A stretch of 64,000 nucleotides of DNA, taken from assembly GCA_031551725.1 (NCBI GenBank), contig JAVBNF010000034.1, positions 54,343 through 118,342 on the forward strand, given 5' to 3'. Position numbers and translations under genes: made by a program. How positions within the stretch are numbered: the stretch's first letter is position 1; each line of letters starts with the position of its first letter. The notes under the pieces were generated by a model. That model was not told the origin of the DNA, searched no databases, and saw only the letters and a list, made by a program, of their open reading frames with translations. Shown one piece after another: positions 15,928 through 24,834 of this stretch. This DNA is from JAVBNF01 sp031551725 (GTDB taxonomy: Bacteria; Bacteroidota; Bacteroidia; Bacteroidales; P3).

Positions 15928-17124
15928 ATGGAAACATCGAATTTACCTGCAACACAAGAAACGGGCATTGATATTGTACAAGTGCAAAACATTATCGGCG
16001 AGGCTCCGGTAACACTCGTTAAAAACCAAACAAGTACACAGCGAGCAGTTGAAGCCGCAAACAAATTGATTGAAAACGCCGGAACGGTTGGAATGAGCGA
16101 TCCACTTGACGAACAAATGGCTAAATATCTCGAACGTGCCAAAATCACGATCAATGATTTAAACACGCGCCGGAAGCCTTTTACTCAAATGGTGGACATG
16201 CTTAAGAAAGAGTTTACCGGGCTTGAAAGTCAAGTGAAAGCCAAAATTGACGAAGTACAAAAAATGCGTGACGGCTACGCAACCAAGAAAATGGAAGAAC
16301 AACGCGCAAAAGAGCGTATTGCTCAACTGAAACTTGACAAAGAGCGCGAGGCTATCGATCTGAAACAACGCGCTGAAACGATGCTTTCAAATTCTTATAA
16401 CGAACATTTGAAAGAAGCAAAACAGCTAATGCTTGATGATTTTGCGGAGCAAACGCTTGAAACGCTTGACGGTTGGTGTGATTATATAAATGGTCGCGTT
16501 CCTATTCTCGGACGAGAAACATACAAAACATTTCGCCCGGCATTAGCTGCGAGTTATCACACAGCTGAAGAGTGTATAGTATTTGTGTCAGAGGTGATAA
16601 ATACGATGTATCCAAAACACAGAGATAATTATGTTGCTGAAATCGTAGCACTTCAAAAAGAACTTATCGACAAAAAAGAAAGTAAACGTACGGAGCTTCA
16701 AAACATCGCTCAAGCCGATGCTACCGAAAAAGCACGCCTCGAGGAAGACAAGCAAAAGCGCGAAGCTGAAGAAAAAGCCCGTATTGATGCTGAAGCGCAA
16801 GCCGCGAAAGAGAAAGCGGAAGCGGAGGCAGCAACACAAGCCGCCGGAGATAAAGCGGCTGCGATGGTTGATGCACAGGCTGAAATCTTTGCAACCGCTC
16901 CGGACGTTAAAGAGGGTTACGAGATAATCGTTAAAAATCCGGCAGCGAACCTGCTCCTTGCTCAAATGTGGTTTGAAAACGAGGGTAAAAAACTTCCACA
17001 GGGTAAAATCGACAAAGTAACGTTTGCCCGTATCCGCAAATTCTGCGAAGCACACGCCTTAAAAACCGGAGAACTTGTAGATAGCCAATTTATCGAATAT
17101 AAACCGATTTACAGAGCCAAATAA
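15928..17124 (+). CDS. Coiled-coil protein of the recombination operon
   Basis: The 398-residue protein is highly helical. There is a coiled coil at about 75-160 and a long Ala/Glu/Lys-rich one at about 235-305. A compact C-terminal domain follows (IIVKNPAANLLLAQMWFENEGKKLP ... FARIRKFCEAHAL). It lies between RecT and the exonuclease, with one base shared with the next start (TAATG). Similar proteins occur in RecT operons of Bacteroidota phages, but I know no tested function. Confidence 0.6.
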   Translation: METSNLPATQETGIDIVQVQNIIGEAPVTLVKNQTSTQRAVEAANKLIENAGTVGMSDPLDEQMAKYLERAKITINDLNTRRKPFTQMVDMLKKEFTGLESQVKAKIDEVQKMRDGYATKKMEEQRAKERIAQLKLDKEREAIDLKQRAETMLSNSYNEHLKEAKQLMLDDFAEQTLETLDGWCDYINGRVPILGRETYKTFRPALAASYHTAEECIVFVSEVINTMYPKHRDNYVAEIVALQKELIDKKESKRTELQNIAQADATEKARLEEDKQKREAEEKARIDAEAQAAKEKAEAEAATQAAGDKAAAMVDAQAEIFATAPDVKEGYEIIVKNPAANLLLAQMWFENEGKKLPQGKIDKVTFARIRKFCEAHALKTGELVDSQFIEYKPIYRAK

Positions 17125-17762
17125 TGATACTCGCCGATACATACTACGATCGCAAAGAGGTGTCCAATTCGGATTTGAGCCGGCTGAAACAGGAGTTGTA
17201 TCCAACGTATCAGCCGGACCCAACCAAAGCGTTCCGCATGGGAAATCTTATTGATGCAATGATTACCGAAGCGCATCGTGTGGATTTCTTCGGCCGGAAG
17301 CTCGGAGATGTTGAGTTCGCAAAAGAAGAGTTTGAAAAAGCCGAACGGATGAAACGCGCATTTTACGCCGATGAGTTCTGCCGGATGATTAGCGAGAAAG
17401 CAGATGGGCAAAAGATAATGGTTAAGCACCGGGAGTTTAATTATGACGGTTTCGATTTCGAGCTCGACACCCGTTGCAAGTGGGACCTTTGGCGCGAAGA
17501 TTGGGGTTGGGGTGGAGATATCAAGAGCACCACGGCAACAACTCAAGCACAGTTCGAAGCAGCTGCCAAGCATTTCGATTACGACCGCCAGCGCGCTTGG
17601 TACATGGATATCGCCGGAAGCGATCGGGATGTATTAATCGGTATCAGCAAGGTGAATTTCAGAATATTCAAAATAATGATAAACCGTCAATCGGATTTTT
17701 ACAAAGACGGTTTTAATAAGTATAACGAATTAGCCTTTAAATGGCATTTAATTTACGGATAA
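17124..17762 (+). CDS. PD-(D/E)XK exonuclease of RecE/exonuclease VIII type
   Basis: The 212-residue product has the nuclease core: an aspartate in FELDTRCKWDLW and the DIKST motif (D-x-K), both needed for metal-dependent cleavage. It is followed by AAKHFDYDRQRAWYMDI, the typical helix of the RecB/RecE-like branch. It probably resects double-stranded ends for RecT. It overlaps the preceding stop by one base and is 1 bp from the next gene. Confidence 0.85.
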   Translation: MILADTYYDRKEVSNSDLSRLKQELYPTYQPDPTKAFRMGNLIDAMITEAHRVDFFGRKLGDVEFAKEEFEKAERMKRAFYADEFCRMISEKADGQKIMVKHREFNYDGFDFELDTRCKWDLWREDWGWGGDIKSTTATTQAQFEAAAKHFDYDRQRAWYMDIAGSDRDVLIGISKVNFRIFKIMINRQSDFYKDGFNKYNELAFKWHLIYG

Positions 17763-17763
17763 T

Positions 17764-18201
17764 ATGTTTTTGACAGAAAAATCATTCAATCATATCATCG
17801 ATACTATTAACATGTTAGGTATCGAAGCAGATAAAATAATTATTACAGGCTCCGTTGCTCTCTGTGCTTATGGATTAAAGAGAGAATTTAACGACGTGGA
17901 TATAATCGTTATAAACCCTACACGTGGATCATGGAGCGATTTTCTTTCCGAATATGGAGAAAAAGACACAGAATCAACCTACGAAAGAGTGAAAGTGGGA
18001 AAAGCAGGTTTAGAAATTGATATTCTGAAGGATAATTATGTGGCACTTGACCCGGTCGTGAGCATTGGAATGGGGTTTAGTCAAGAATACTACTTAGATC
18101 GATTGGAAAATATTATAGCAGCAAAGCATGGGTGTAATAGACAAAAAGATATGAATGATTTCTCTGAAATGATCTCAACTATAACCAATCTTTGTGAGTA
18201 A
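17764..18201 (+). CDS. Minimal nucleotidyltransferase-like protein
   Basis: The 145-residue protein has the nucleotidyltransferase pattern: ITGSVALCAYGLKREFNDVDIIV (in parts, GS followed by a DVD acidic pair) and a further acidic residue in LEIDIL. This resembles the MNT/AbiEii-like superfamily. It is embedded in the recombination operon, with 1 bp before and an overlap after. It might modify a tRNA or protein in defence or counter-defence. That role is inference. Confidence 0.65.
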   Translation: MFLTEKSFNHIIDTINMLGIEADKIIITGSVALCAYGLKREFNDVDIIVINPTRGSWSDFLSEYGEKDTESTYERVKVGKAGLEIDILKDNYVALDPVVSIGMGFSQEYYLDRLENIIAAKHGCNRQKDMNDFSEMISTITNLCE

Positions 18202-18617
18202 TGCTGCTTAAAATCGAAAAACAAGGCGATAAAACGAAAGTCCTCGACTATGTGAACAAACTGCCAGATAACAAGAAATTCACAGTTGAGATAAAGAGAA
18301 AGCGAGAAAAAAGAAGCATCGACCAAAATAGATTGTATTGGCTTTGGCTGAATTGTATTATGGATGAAACTGGGGAACACAAAGACAATCTGCATGAATA
18401 TTTCAAACAGCATTATCTCGGCATCAGCGAGCACATGGTTTTCGATAAGTACCAAGTAATCATCGCACGTTCAACAACCGGGCTTGATACCAAAGAAATG
18501 ACCGACTATTTAAACCGAATACAACAGTTTGCAGGAACAGAACTCGGCATCATTCTACCAAATCCGGAAGACAAGCATTTCGAAGAATTTAAAACACATT
18601 ATGAAAATTTTATTTAA
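18201..18617 (+). CDS. NinB-like recombination protein
   Basis: The 138-residue product matches the NinB/YqaN type: VEIKRKREKRSIDQNRLYWLWLNCI (in parts) and the later GTELGIILPNPED. Lambda NinB takes part in Red recombination and binds single-stranded DNA. The start overlaps the stop of the nucleotidyltransferase gene. The context with RecT and exonuclease fits well. Confidence 0.8.
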   Translation: MLLKIEKQGDKTKVLDYVNKLPDNKKFTVEIKRKREKRSIDQNRLYWLWLNCIMDETGEHKDNLHEYFKQHYLGISEHMVFDKYQVIIARSTTGLDTKEMTDYLNRIQQFAGTELGIILPNPEDKHFEEFKTHYENFI

Positions 18618-18636
18618 CCAACAAAACAATTAACCA

Positions 18637-19095
18637 ATGGGACAAACTAAAACAACAAAGAAAACATTACAGCACAAATTTACCGATGAGGAGCAAAGAG
18701 GATTGGCTCGTGATTTAGCTGTAAAAACGCAGGAATTGAGAAGCCTTGAGGATTCAAAAGCGTCGGCAGTGGCAAGTTATGGAAGTCAAATCAAGTTCGC
18801 AAAAGAAACAATCGGCTTACTATCCGATAAGGTTGCATCGGGTTTCGAGATGAGAGAAATCGAATGCACTGTTGAATTTCATACGCCGGAGCAAAACAAG
18901 AAGCGTATTACACGAACAGATACTCTCGAGAGTTGGGTTGAGCCGATGCAGGATTATGATTTTGACCTTTTCAATCAATTTGAAGACAAAGCGAATGGCG
19001 ATGACGAGGTATCGGCAGGCGCGGAAGATCTTAATTTCGAAGAAGAAGCTCCGAAGAGTCCCGAAACTAAAGGACGAACTAAAAAAGTAGCTTAA
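18637..19095 (+). CDS. Hypothetical helical phage protein
   Basis: I do not recognise this 152-residue product by function. It has a basic start, a helical region (EEQRGLARDLAVKTQELRSLEDSKASAVASYG, in parts), a beta segment (FEMREIECTVEFHTPEQNKKRI) and an acidic tail. Such proteins are common between recombination and replication genes of Bacteroidota phages. It ends 2 bp before the VRR-NUC gene. Confidence 0.55.
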   Translation: MGQTKTTKKTLQHKFTDEEQRGLARDLAVKTQELRSLEDSKASAVASYGSQIKFAKETIGLLSDKVASGFEMREIECTVEFHTPEQNKKRITRTDTLESWVEPMQDYDFDLFNQFEDKANGDDEVSAGAEDLNFEEEAPKSPETKGRTKKVA

Positions 19096-19097
19096 TC

Positions 19098-19442
19098 ATG
19101 AAAAAAGAAGCGAGCCTACAAAGTGCCTGCGTGCGTTGGTTCGGTTACCAGTACCCGGCATTGAACAGGTTGTTGATACACGTACCCAATGGCGGTAGCC
19201 GGAATAAAATCGAGGCTTACAATATGAAACTACAAGGAGTGGTTTCGGGCGTTGCAGACTTGCTTCTTTTAACGCCTCGTAAAGGCTTTGGGTGCTTGTG
19301 TATTGAGATGAAAGCCGACAAAGGTCGTCAATCGGAAAATCAGAAAGCATGGGAGGCCGAGGCGAAAAAGCATGGCAATTGCTACGTAGTTTGCCGCAGT
19401 ATTGATGAATTTATGAATATCATTAACACATATCTTTCGTGA
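19098..19442 (+). CDS. VRR-NUC domain nuclease
   Basis: The 114-residue protein is a single VRR-NUC domain (PD-(D/E)XK superfamily). Motifs are HVPNGGSR, then VVSGVADLLLL (metal-binding Asp) and CIEMKADKGRQSENQKAW (E-x-K). Stand-alone VRR-NUC proteins of phages are candidate structure-specific nucleases or Holliday-junction resolvases. Its stop overlaps the GTG start of the SNF2 gene. Confidence 0.88.
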   Translation: MKKEASLQSACVRWFGYQYPALNRLLIHVPNGGSRNKIEAYNMKLQGVVSGVADLLLLTPRKGFGCLCIEMKADKGRQSENQKAWEAEAKKHGNCYVVCRSIDEFMNIINTYLS

Positions 19443-21097
19443 AACAAATTATTGAAATAGAAAGCGGATACATTATTACTTTTGATTGGAATCCACGGAT
19501 CATGAATGATATAAAACTTATTCCCGGCAGGAGTTTCGACCATATCAAAAAGACATGGTTTGTTCCAAAAAGCAGTAGAGATTTCCTTACACGGTTTGCA
19601 GAAAAACATGGGTTTAACTTTCAAAGTGAAACGGCCAAACTGTTCAAAAACTTTGATTATTCGATTGCGCCGATGCCGGACCTTAAGCAGGAGATACCGC
19701 TTAAAATGGAATTGTTCCCATATCAAAAGCAAGGCGTACAGTATATCCTTGAAAAAAAACGCCTGATTGTCGGCGATCGGCCCGGACTTGGAAAAACCGG
19801 ACAGGCTATTGCAGCGATATTGTCGGCCCGTTCGTTCCCCTGTTTGATTGTTTGCCCGAGCTCACTCAAAATCAACTGGCAGCGCGAGGTTGAAAAATGG
19901 ACAAGCAAAAACGCGCTTATCCTTGACGACCGATACAAAGACACTTGGCCATTTATGTGGGAAACGAATATGGCGCAATTCTTTATCGTTAATTATGAAA
20001 GCCTTAAAAAGTATTTCGTTACAAAAATAAATCAGCCCACAGACCCGAAAACGGGCAAAAAAGCACCGCTCCGGTTAAACCATATTGAATTCTCAAACAA
20101 AGTTAATCTGTTTAAATCCGTAATCGTAGATGAAAGTCACCGGGTTAAAGATATCAAGACACAGCAGGCAAAGTTTGTCAAGGGCATTTGTACCAAAAAG
20201 GACTACATCCTACTCCTTACCGGTACGCCTGTTGTGAACAAACCGCGCGACCTTGTGTCACAGCTCGGCATTATCGACCGTATCGGCGACATGGGCGGAT
20301 ATCAAAATTTTGTCAAGCTGTTTTGCGAGGCCGACAACCGGTGGAGGGAGCTTAATGTTATGCTTCGTAATACCTGCTTTTACAGACGCGAGAAAACGGA
20401 TGTATTAAAGCAGCTCCCGGCCAAGGTAAGACAAGCGGTATTATGTGATATTAGCACACGCAGAGAGTATCAAGCTGCTTTGGATGATTTAAAGGATTAT
20501 TTGAAGCGTTACAAGTCGGCAACGGATGAAGAAATACGCCGTTCAATGAAAGGCGAAATCATGGTCCGTATCGGGATATTAAAAAACATCTCCGCGCGTG
20601 GAAAAGTTACCGATGTAGTAGATTATGTTTCCGATGTGGTGGATGCCGGCGAGAAAATCATTTTGTTTACTCATTTACGGGAAGTTCAAGAAATGTTAAA
20701 ATCTTTCTTTCCGGGAGCTGTAACAATTTTCGGCGGAGATGATATGCAGACCCGTCAAAGAAACGTGGATGCGTTCCAAAACGATCCGCAGGTGCAGATC
20801 ATCATTTGCAGTATTAAAGCTGCAGGGGTCGGTATAACCTTAACGGCAAGCTCCCGTGTGGCATTTGTGGAGCTTCCCTGGCATCCGGCGGATTGCGAGC
20901 AATGCGAAGACCGGGCGCACCGTATCGGACAGACGGACAGTGTACAATGTACCTATTTTCTCGGCAAAGACACAATCGATGAGGACATCTACAAACTCAT
21001 TGCAGGCAAACGGGATATGAGTAATCAAATTACGGGAGCGACCAGTGATGTAGAGGAGAACATCATGGATGGAGTAATAAACATTTTAAGCAGATAA
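19439..21097 (+). CDS. SNF2-family DNA helicase/translocase
   Basis: The 552-residue protein has an N-terminal HARP-like or accessory region (1-85), then SF2 motifs. These are Walker A GDRPGLGKT at 112-120, LIVCPSSLKINWQREVEKW (Ia), VDESHRVK (II), LLTGTP (III), and late motifs ICSIKAAGVGITLTAS (V) and HRIGQTD (VI). It begins with GTG, coupled to the VRR-NUC stop. The pair is a common phage replication/recombination module. Confidence 0.92.
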   Translation: MKQIIEIESGYIITFDWNPRIMNDIKLIPGRSFDHIKKTWFVPKSSRDFLTRFAEKHGFNFQSETAKLFKNFDYSIAPMPDLKQEIPLKMELFPYQKQGVQYILEKKRLIVGDRPGLGKTGQAIAAILSARSFPCLIVCPSSLKINWQREVEKWTSKNALILDDRYKDTWPFMWETNMAQFFIVNYESLKKYFVTKINQPTDPKTGKKAPLRLNHIEFSNKVNLFKSVIVDESHRVKDIKTQQAKFVKGICTKKDYILLLTGTPVVNKPRDLVSQLGIIDRIGDMGGYQNFVKLFCEADNRWRELNVMLRNTCFYRREKTDVLKQLPAKVRQAVLCDISTRREYQAALDDLKDYLKRYKSATDEEIRRSMKGEIMVRIGILKNISARGKVTDVVDYVSDVVDAGEKIILFTHLREVQEMLKSFFPGAVTIFGGDDMQTRQRNVDAFQNDPQVQIIICSIKAAGVGITLTASSRVAFVELPWHPADCEQCEDRAHRIGQTDSVQCTYFLGKDTIDEDIYKLIAGKRDMSNQITGATSDVEENIMDGVINILSR

Positions 21098-21098
21098 C

Positions 21099-21869
21099 AT
21101 GGCAAACTATTTTCCACACGACAACAACGCTCGGAATGACGATAAAATTATCGCTATTCGGATGAAACACGGCTTTGAGGGGTATGGGGTTTATTTTGCG
21201 ATTTTAGAAAGGTTAATGGAATGCTCGAATTACATTCATGTCAAAGATTATAATGTTATTGCCTTTGACTTGCGTGTTGAAAATTCGATCGTAAAATCCA
21301 TTGTTGAGGATTTCGGATTATTTGATTTTACCGAAGATGGTAAATGCTTTTATTCAGGAAAATTTAACGAACGTATGAAACCACTTGATAATTTACGCGA
21401 ACAGCGAAGACAAGCGGGATTAAAATCAGCAGAAAAACGAACAGCCGTTCAACGACCGTTCAACGACCGTTCAACGACCGTTGAGGAAAATTCCAACAAT
21501 AAGATAAGATTAGATAAGACTAAAGAAAAAGAAAATAATTTATTTATAAAAAGCGCGCAAAGTTTTTTTTACATCGGACTCGATTTGATCAAGCAGAAAA
21601 TTTCAGATCATGCCAAAGAAAATTATCAGCAAGCAATCGAAACTTACCTAATCGGCAAAAACCTTTCAGAAGCAAAACTTTTACAAGAGCTTGATTTGAA
21701 TTTTCCGCCTGGTTATGAATTTGCAACAACAAATCATTTTCGGAACGCAATCAAATCTACGGTTGATAAACTAACAAAACAGCAACATGGAAACAACAAT
21801 AGCAGAAACACTCCCCAAGATAACCGGAACCCGAACCGAATCAAAGAAACCGGATTTGGTACCCTATAG
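21099..21869 (+). CDS. Replication initiator-like protein with DUF4373-type N-terminus
   Basis: The 256-residue product begins MANYFPHDNNARNDDKII and has the winged-helix N-terminal domain (about 1-100) of phage replisome organisers (DUF4373/Lin1244-like). The middle codes for repeated DNA (RPFNDRSTT) and is followed by Lys/Asn-rich sequence. A helical C-terminus may contact the loader. It overlaps the DnaC-like gene by 83 bp. The iterons inside the gene resemble the lambda O arrangement. Confidence 0.8.
   Translation: MANYFPHDNNARNDDKIIAIRMKHGFEGYGVYFAILERLMECSNYIHVKDYNVIAFDLRVENSIVKSIVEDFGLFDFTEDGKCFYSGKFNERMKPLDNLREQRRQAGLKSAEKRTAVQRPFNDRSTTVEENSNNKIRLDKTKEKENNLFIKSAQSFFYIGLDLIKQKISDHAKENYQQAIETYLIGKNLSEAKLLQELDLNFPPGYEFATTNHFRNAIKSTVDKLTKQQHGNNNSRNTPQDNRNPNRIKETGFGTL
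21445..21484. repeat. Iterons: candidate phage replication origin
   Basis: Three perfect 11-bp units CCGTTCAACGA (21445-21455, 21456-21466, 21467-21477) and a partial fourth follow head to tail. Each unit contains CGTT-n-AACG, an imperfect dyad. The next 90 bp (21485-21575) are very A/T-rich with AAGATAAGATTAGATAAGA-like repeats, as in an unwinding element. The location inside the initiator gene supports an origin. Confidence 0.6.
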
Positions 21870-22593
21870 CAATGAGGAAATTCAGCGGGCGATTCTCAAG
21901 TTAAAAAAGCGGGCCTTGGAACGCCGTCAGAGATACGATAAAAATTGCACTGAAAAAGACATTAAACTGTCAGACAGGGATAATCGAGACGTTGAAATGA
22001 TGATTTTACAGGACCGCGCACTTCGAGAATATGCTAAAAAAATAAACCGCGTACCAGAAGTGAAGAAAAAATACTCGGCAGAGGAATTATCCGGATTGTT
22101 TCAGCAGAAATATCAAATCTTTGATGAAACGCGTGAAATAGTTTGGCAGATGTGTTTGTATTTTGCGCAGGATAATCGTTGTGAATTAAACCTTGAAAAA
22201 GGCTTGCTTCTTGCAGGCGGTGTCGGATGTGGAAAAACAACCTTGATGCGCTTCTTTGCCAATATCCAGCCTAATCACTACCAAATGAAATCCGTGCGCG
22301 AAATTTCATACGAGTATGCAGAGCATGGCGAAATGATACTAAAATCCTACAGTAACGGTGCTTACTGCTTCGATGATATGGGAACGGAGAGCAACAAGAA
22401 ACACTTCGGGAATGAGTCTAATGTGCTTGAGGATATAATTTCAAACCGATATGATAGTGAGTCGCTCACACATATAACCACTAATTTAAGAAGCGAAGAT
22501 ATTGAAGAGGCTTACGGAATACGTGTAAGGTCAAGACTTCGTTCAATGGTCAATCTGATTGATTTTAAGAATGCTAAAGATTTAAGAAAATAA
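21787..22593 (+). CDS. DnaC/IstB-like helicase-loader ATPase
   Basis: The 268-residue protein has an AAA+ core. Walker A is GGVGCGKTT (about 144-152), Walker B CFDDMGTE (about 194), sensor region HITTNLRSEDIEEAYG and an Arg finger region RVRSRLRSMV. The N-terminal 100 residues are helical and may bind the host DnaB. No phage helicase of DnaB type was seen, so it probably recruits the host helicase to the origin. It overlaps the initiator gene. Confidence 0.85.
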   Translation: METTIAETLPKITGTRTESKKPDLVPYSNEEIQRAILKLKKRALERRQRYDKNCTEKDIKLSDRDNRDVEMMILQDRALREYAKKINRVPEVKKKYSAEELSGLFQQKYQIFDETREIVWQMCLYFAQDNRCELNLEKGLLLAGGVGCGKTTLMRFFANIQPNHYQMKSVREISYEYAEHGEMILKSYSNGAYCFDDMGTESNKKHFGNESNVLEDIISNRYDSESLTHITTNLRSEDIEEAYGIRVRSRLRSMVNLIDFKNAKDLRK

Positions 22594-22594
22594 T

Positions 22595-23059
22595 ATGCAA
22601 AAGAAGATTTTAGATGTCTGTTGTGGTAGTAGAATGTTTTGGTTTGATAAGCAAAATCCGAATGTTGTGTTTGTTGATATTCGGAGCGAGGAGCATATCC
22701 TATGCGATGGTCGTAAACTTGAAATCAAGCCGGATGTTGTAATGGATTTTACAAATATGGGCTTTCCGGACGCAAGTTTCAAACTTGTGATTTTCGACCC
22801 TCCGCATCTAAACCAACTGGGGAAATCGAGTTGGATGGGTAAAAAATACGGGGTACTTCCCGAAAACTGGGAAACTGTGATAAAAAAAGGCTTCGATGAG
22901 TGTATGCGGGTATTAGTTCCGGACGGTGTTCTTGTTTTCAAGTGGAATGAAAATCAAATACCGGTAAGCAAGATTTTAAAAGTTATTGGAGTTAGTCCGC
23001 TCCTTGGCCATAAGTCGGGGAAATTATCCAATACACACTGGATGTTATTTATGAAATAA
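22595..23059 (+). CDS. Small class I SAM-dependent methyltransferase
   Basis: The 154-residue protein has motif I ILDVCCGSRMFWF, an acidic residue at the end of strand 2 (VVFVDIRSEE) and motif IV FDPPHL. The DPP(Y/F/H) type points to an amino-group methyltransferase acting on DNA. No restriction enzyme lies near. It is 1 bp after the loader gene. The protein is short, with no obvious target-recognition domain. Confidence 0.75.
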   Translation: MQKKILDVCCGSRMFWFDKQNPNVVFVDIRSEEHILCDGRKLEIKPDVVMDFTNMGFPDASFKLVIFDPPHLNQLGKSSWMGKKYGVLPENWETVIKKGFDECMRVLVPDGVLVFKWNENQIPVSKILKVIGVSPLLGHKSGKLSNTHWMLFMK

Positions 23060-23170
23060 AACAATATGAGACACGGAAGTAGCCTATGAGATTTTTAAAA
23101 CTATTGATAGTTGTGAGAAATTAAATAATTAACCCAATCCGCAAGAAGATTGCGGCGTAAAACTAAAATT

Positions 23171-23485
23171 ATGAAAACACTACAACAGGCATCTAAAGAA
23201 TATGCCGAAAAGACAGACAAGGCAAATGCGCAATGGGTTGCCGAAGATTTTGAGGCGGGCGTAAAATTTGCTCAAACATGGATTTCGGTGGAGGAAGAAA
23301 TGCCAACCATAGACCATTGTGAGAAAAGAACTCAATTTTTAACAAAAGGATATTTTGAGATTAATAGCAAAAAAGGAGATATGCATTATATAACAACCCG
23401 TTTATCATCAATCGTGGATAGAGTTTATTTTGAAACCCCATCGTTTTTTACGGTTACTCATTGGCGAATGATTGAAATTAAATAA
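23171..23485 (+). CDS. DUF551-like small protein
   Basis: The 104-residue product (start MKTLQQASKEYAE at 23171) contains WISVEEEMP and ends VTHWRMIEIK, the wording of DUF551 phage proteins. A longer frame from 23150 starts within a small hairpin (23139-23155) and is not preferred. The function is unknown; it opens a cluster of accessory genes. Confidence 0.6.
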   Translation: MKTLQQASKEYAEKTDKANAQWVAEDFEAGVKFAQTWISVEEEMPTIDHCEKRTQFLTKGYFEINSKKGDMHYITTRLSSIVDRVYFETPSFFTVTHWRMIEIK

Positions 23486-23502
23486 CTTAAAACAAAATAA
23501 CC

Positions 23503-23835
23503 ATGAACGAAATTAAACACCCAAAGACAGTGCAGGAACTTTTAGAAGTTTTCCTGCCGAATTACAGCAGTAGAGACGATGTTGCCGAACTTAATGATCA
23601 TTATGTAGGTATTGAAGAGCATTATGAAAATTATATGCATGCGATCGAGATTAAAGACAAATTGGTTTCTGAAGCCCTCGAATCCTACCGAATCGAATGT
23701 GAGAAATCCGCTTGGGAGAGAGCGTGTGGGAAAATGAAAGAGGAGTGTATTAAATCAGCGGAATTTGCTCCAGTGTACGAAGAATGTGCCGCAGTTGAAA
23801 ACACACCAACCCCCGAATTTGAACCAACAAAATAA
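23503..23835 (+). CDS. Hypothetical accessory protein
   Basis: This 110-residue acidic, mostly helical product is not recognised (TVQELLEVFLPNYSSRDDVAELNDHYVG, in parts). It follows the DUF551-like gene by 17 bp in the same operon. A Cys at the C-terminal third (ERACGKMKEECIKS) is the only notable feature. Confidence 0.5.
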   Translation: MNEIKHPKTVQELLEVFLPNYSSRDDVAELNDHYVGIEEHYENYMHAIEIKDKLVSEALESYRIECEKSAWERACGKMKEECIKSAEFAPVYEECAAVENTPTPEFEPTK

Positions 23836-23839
23836 AATT

Positions 23840-24175
23840 ATGAAAACCAAAGCATGGCTCGAAACTTTCGAGCAGGAACTAAAAGACAAAGGGTATCGGA
23901 AACATCTACCCCCGGCAGGTAGCTATGCGGATTACTGTTATGACAGAGTAATAACAGACCAAGAGGAAAAGATTTACCAAAATTTGTTTCTTATATATAC
24001 TCATCAAGCTAATCGACAAGCAGACACATTTGTCGGTGTTCAATTCGAGTGTTATTTACTTGGACTTAACAAACGGATAGATTTAACAGTAAGCTGTGAT
24101 TGCGAAAGCATCGAGCAATATGAAACAATGGCCAAGCAATTTTACCAATCAATGAAACAATTTAAAACATTATGA
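23840..24175 (+). CDS. Hypothetical accessory protein
   Basis: The preferred start at 23840 (MKTKAWLETFEQELKDKGY) gives 111 residues and follows the previous stop by 4 bp. The product looks alpha/beta with ITDQEEKIYQNLFLIY and FECYLLGLNKRIDLTVSCDCES. No family is recognised. The stop overlaps the MazG-like start. Confidence 0.5.
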   Translation: MKTKAWLETFEQELKDKGYRKHLPPAGSYADYCYDRVITDQEEKIYQNLFLIYTHQANRQADTFVGVQFECYLLGLNKRIDLTVSCDCESIEQYETMAKQFYQSMKQFKTL

Positions 24176-24447
24176 TCGACCTAAATAAATTATCAGAACA
24201 AACCCACGCCTGCGCTGTTAGACGTGGCAAAATCAAAGATGATACCAAATGGCACGAACTGACAAACGACCTCTGTAGAGAAGCACAAGAGCTTGCGACT
24301 GCATTCTACAACTGGGATGAAGTTAACCGGAACGAAGAACTCGCCGATATAATGATTGTTTGCCTTTCGATAGCTAAACATTACGGAATCGACATCGAAC
24401 AAGCAATAATTAAGAAAATGGCGTATAATGAAGTGAGGGAGGATTAA
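24172..24447 (+). CDS. MazG-like nucleotide pyrophosphohydrolase
   Basis: The 91-residue protein shows the all-alpha NTP pyrophosphatase pattern: EAQELATAF on one helix and NEELADIMIVCLSIAKHYGID on the next (metal-binding Glu and Asp). These enzymes cleave NTPs or related nucleotides. Phage versions may adjust nucleotide pools or alarmone levels. Overlapping start and stop place it in the accessory operon. Confidence 0.75.
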   Translation: MIDLNKLSEQTHACAVRRGKIKDDTKWHELTNDLCREAQELATAFYNWDEVNRNEELADIMIVCLSIAKHYGIDIEQAIIKKMAYNEVRED

Positions 24448-24450
24448 ATT

Positions 24451-24807
24451 ATGAATAGAAAGACAGAAAAAATAATCGATTTAATGGTTGATATCTTAAC
24501 TATTGGACTTAGAGGTATCGAAGGAGATGTACATCGTGAAATGGTAGACAAATATACGAAATCCCATAAAAAAATCAGCTATTCGGAATTTAAAGAATTA
24601 TTTAATAGTGTGCCATGGTGTGGAAGCGAACGCTACGAAAGTCTATTTCATTTCGAATCAGATAGTGAGTTTCATGCGAGTATTATCCAAATAAATGGCA
24701 TTGGTTACAAGTTGACAAATTACGGTTTCCGAAATGCTTTAAAGGACATGAAAAAGAAAGTTTCGGAGATAGGAGTATATCAACCAAAATCAAAACTGAT
24801 TAAATAA
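24451..24807 (+). CDS. Hypothetical accessory protein
   Basis: This 118-residue product is not recognised. It starts with a helical part (KTEKIIDLMVDILTIGLRGIEGDVHREMVDKY, in parts) and ends with a mixed region (IIQINGIGYKLTNYGFRNALKDM) that might be a winged helix. It follows the MazG-like gene by 3 bp. Confidence 0.5.
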   Translation: MNRKTEKIIDLMVDILTIGLRGIEGDVHREMVDKYTKSHKKISYSEFKELFNSVPWCGSERYESLFHFESDSEFHASIIQINGIGYKLTNYGFRNALKDMKKKVSEIGVYQPKSKLIK

Positions 24808-24834
24808 CCAAACACAAGTAAACCAAACAAAATC

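Noticed and set aside
16588..17055. Phe-rich minus-strand ORF opposite the coiled-coil gene
   Set aside because: It is the complement of Lys/Glu-rich codons; the plus strand has consistent coding context and operon spacing.
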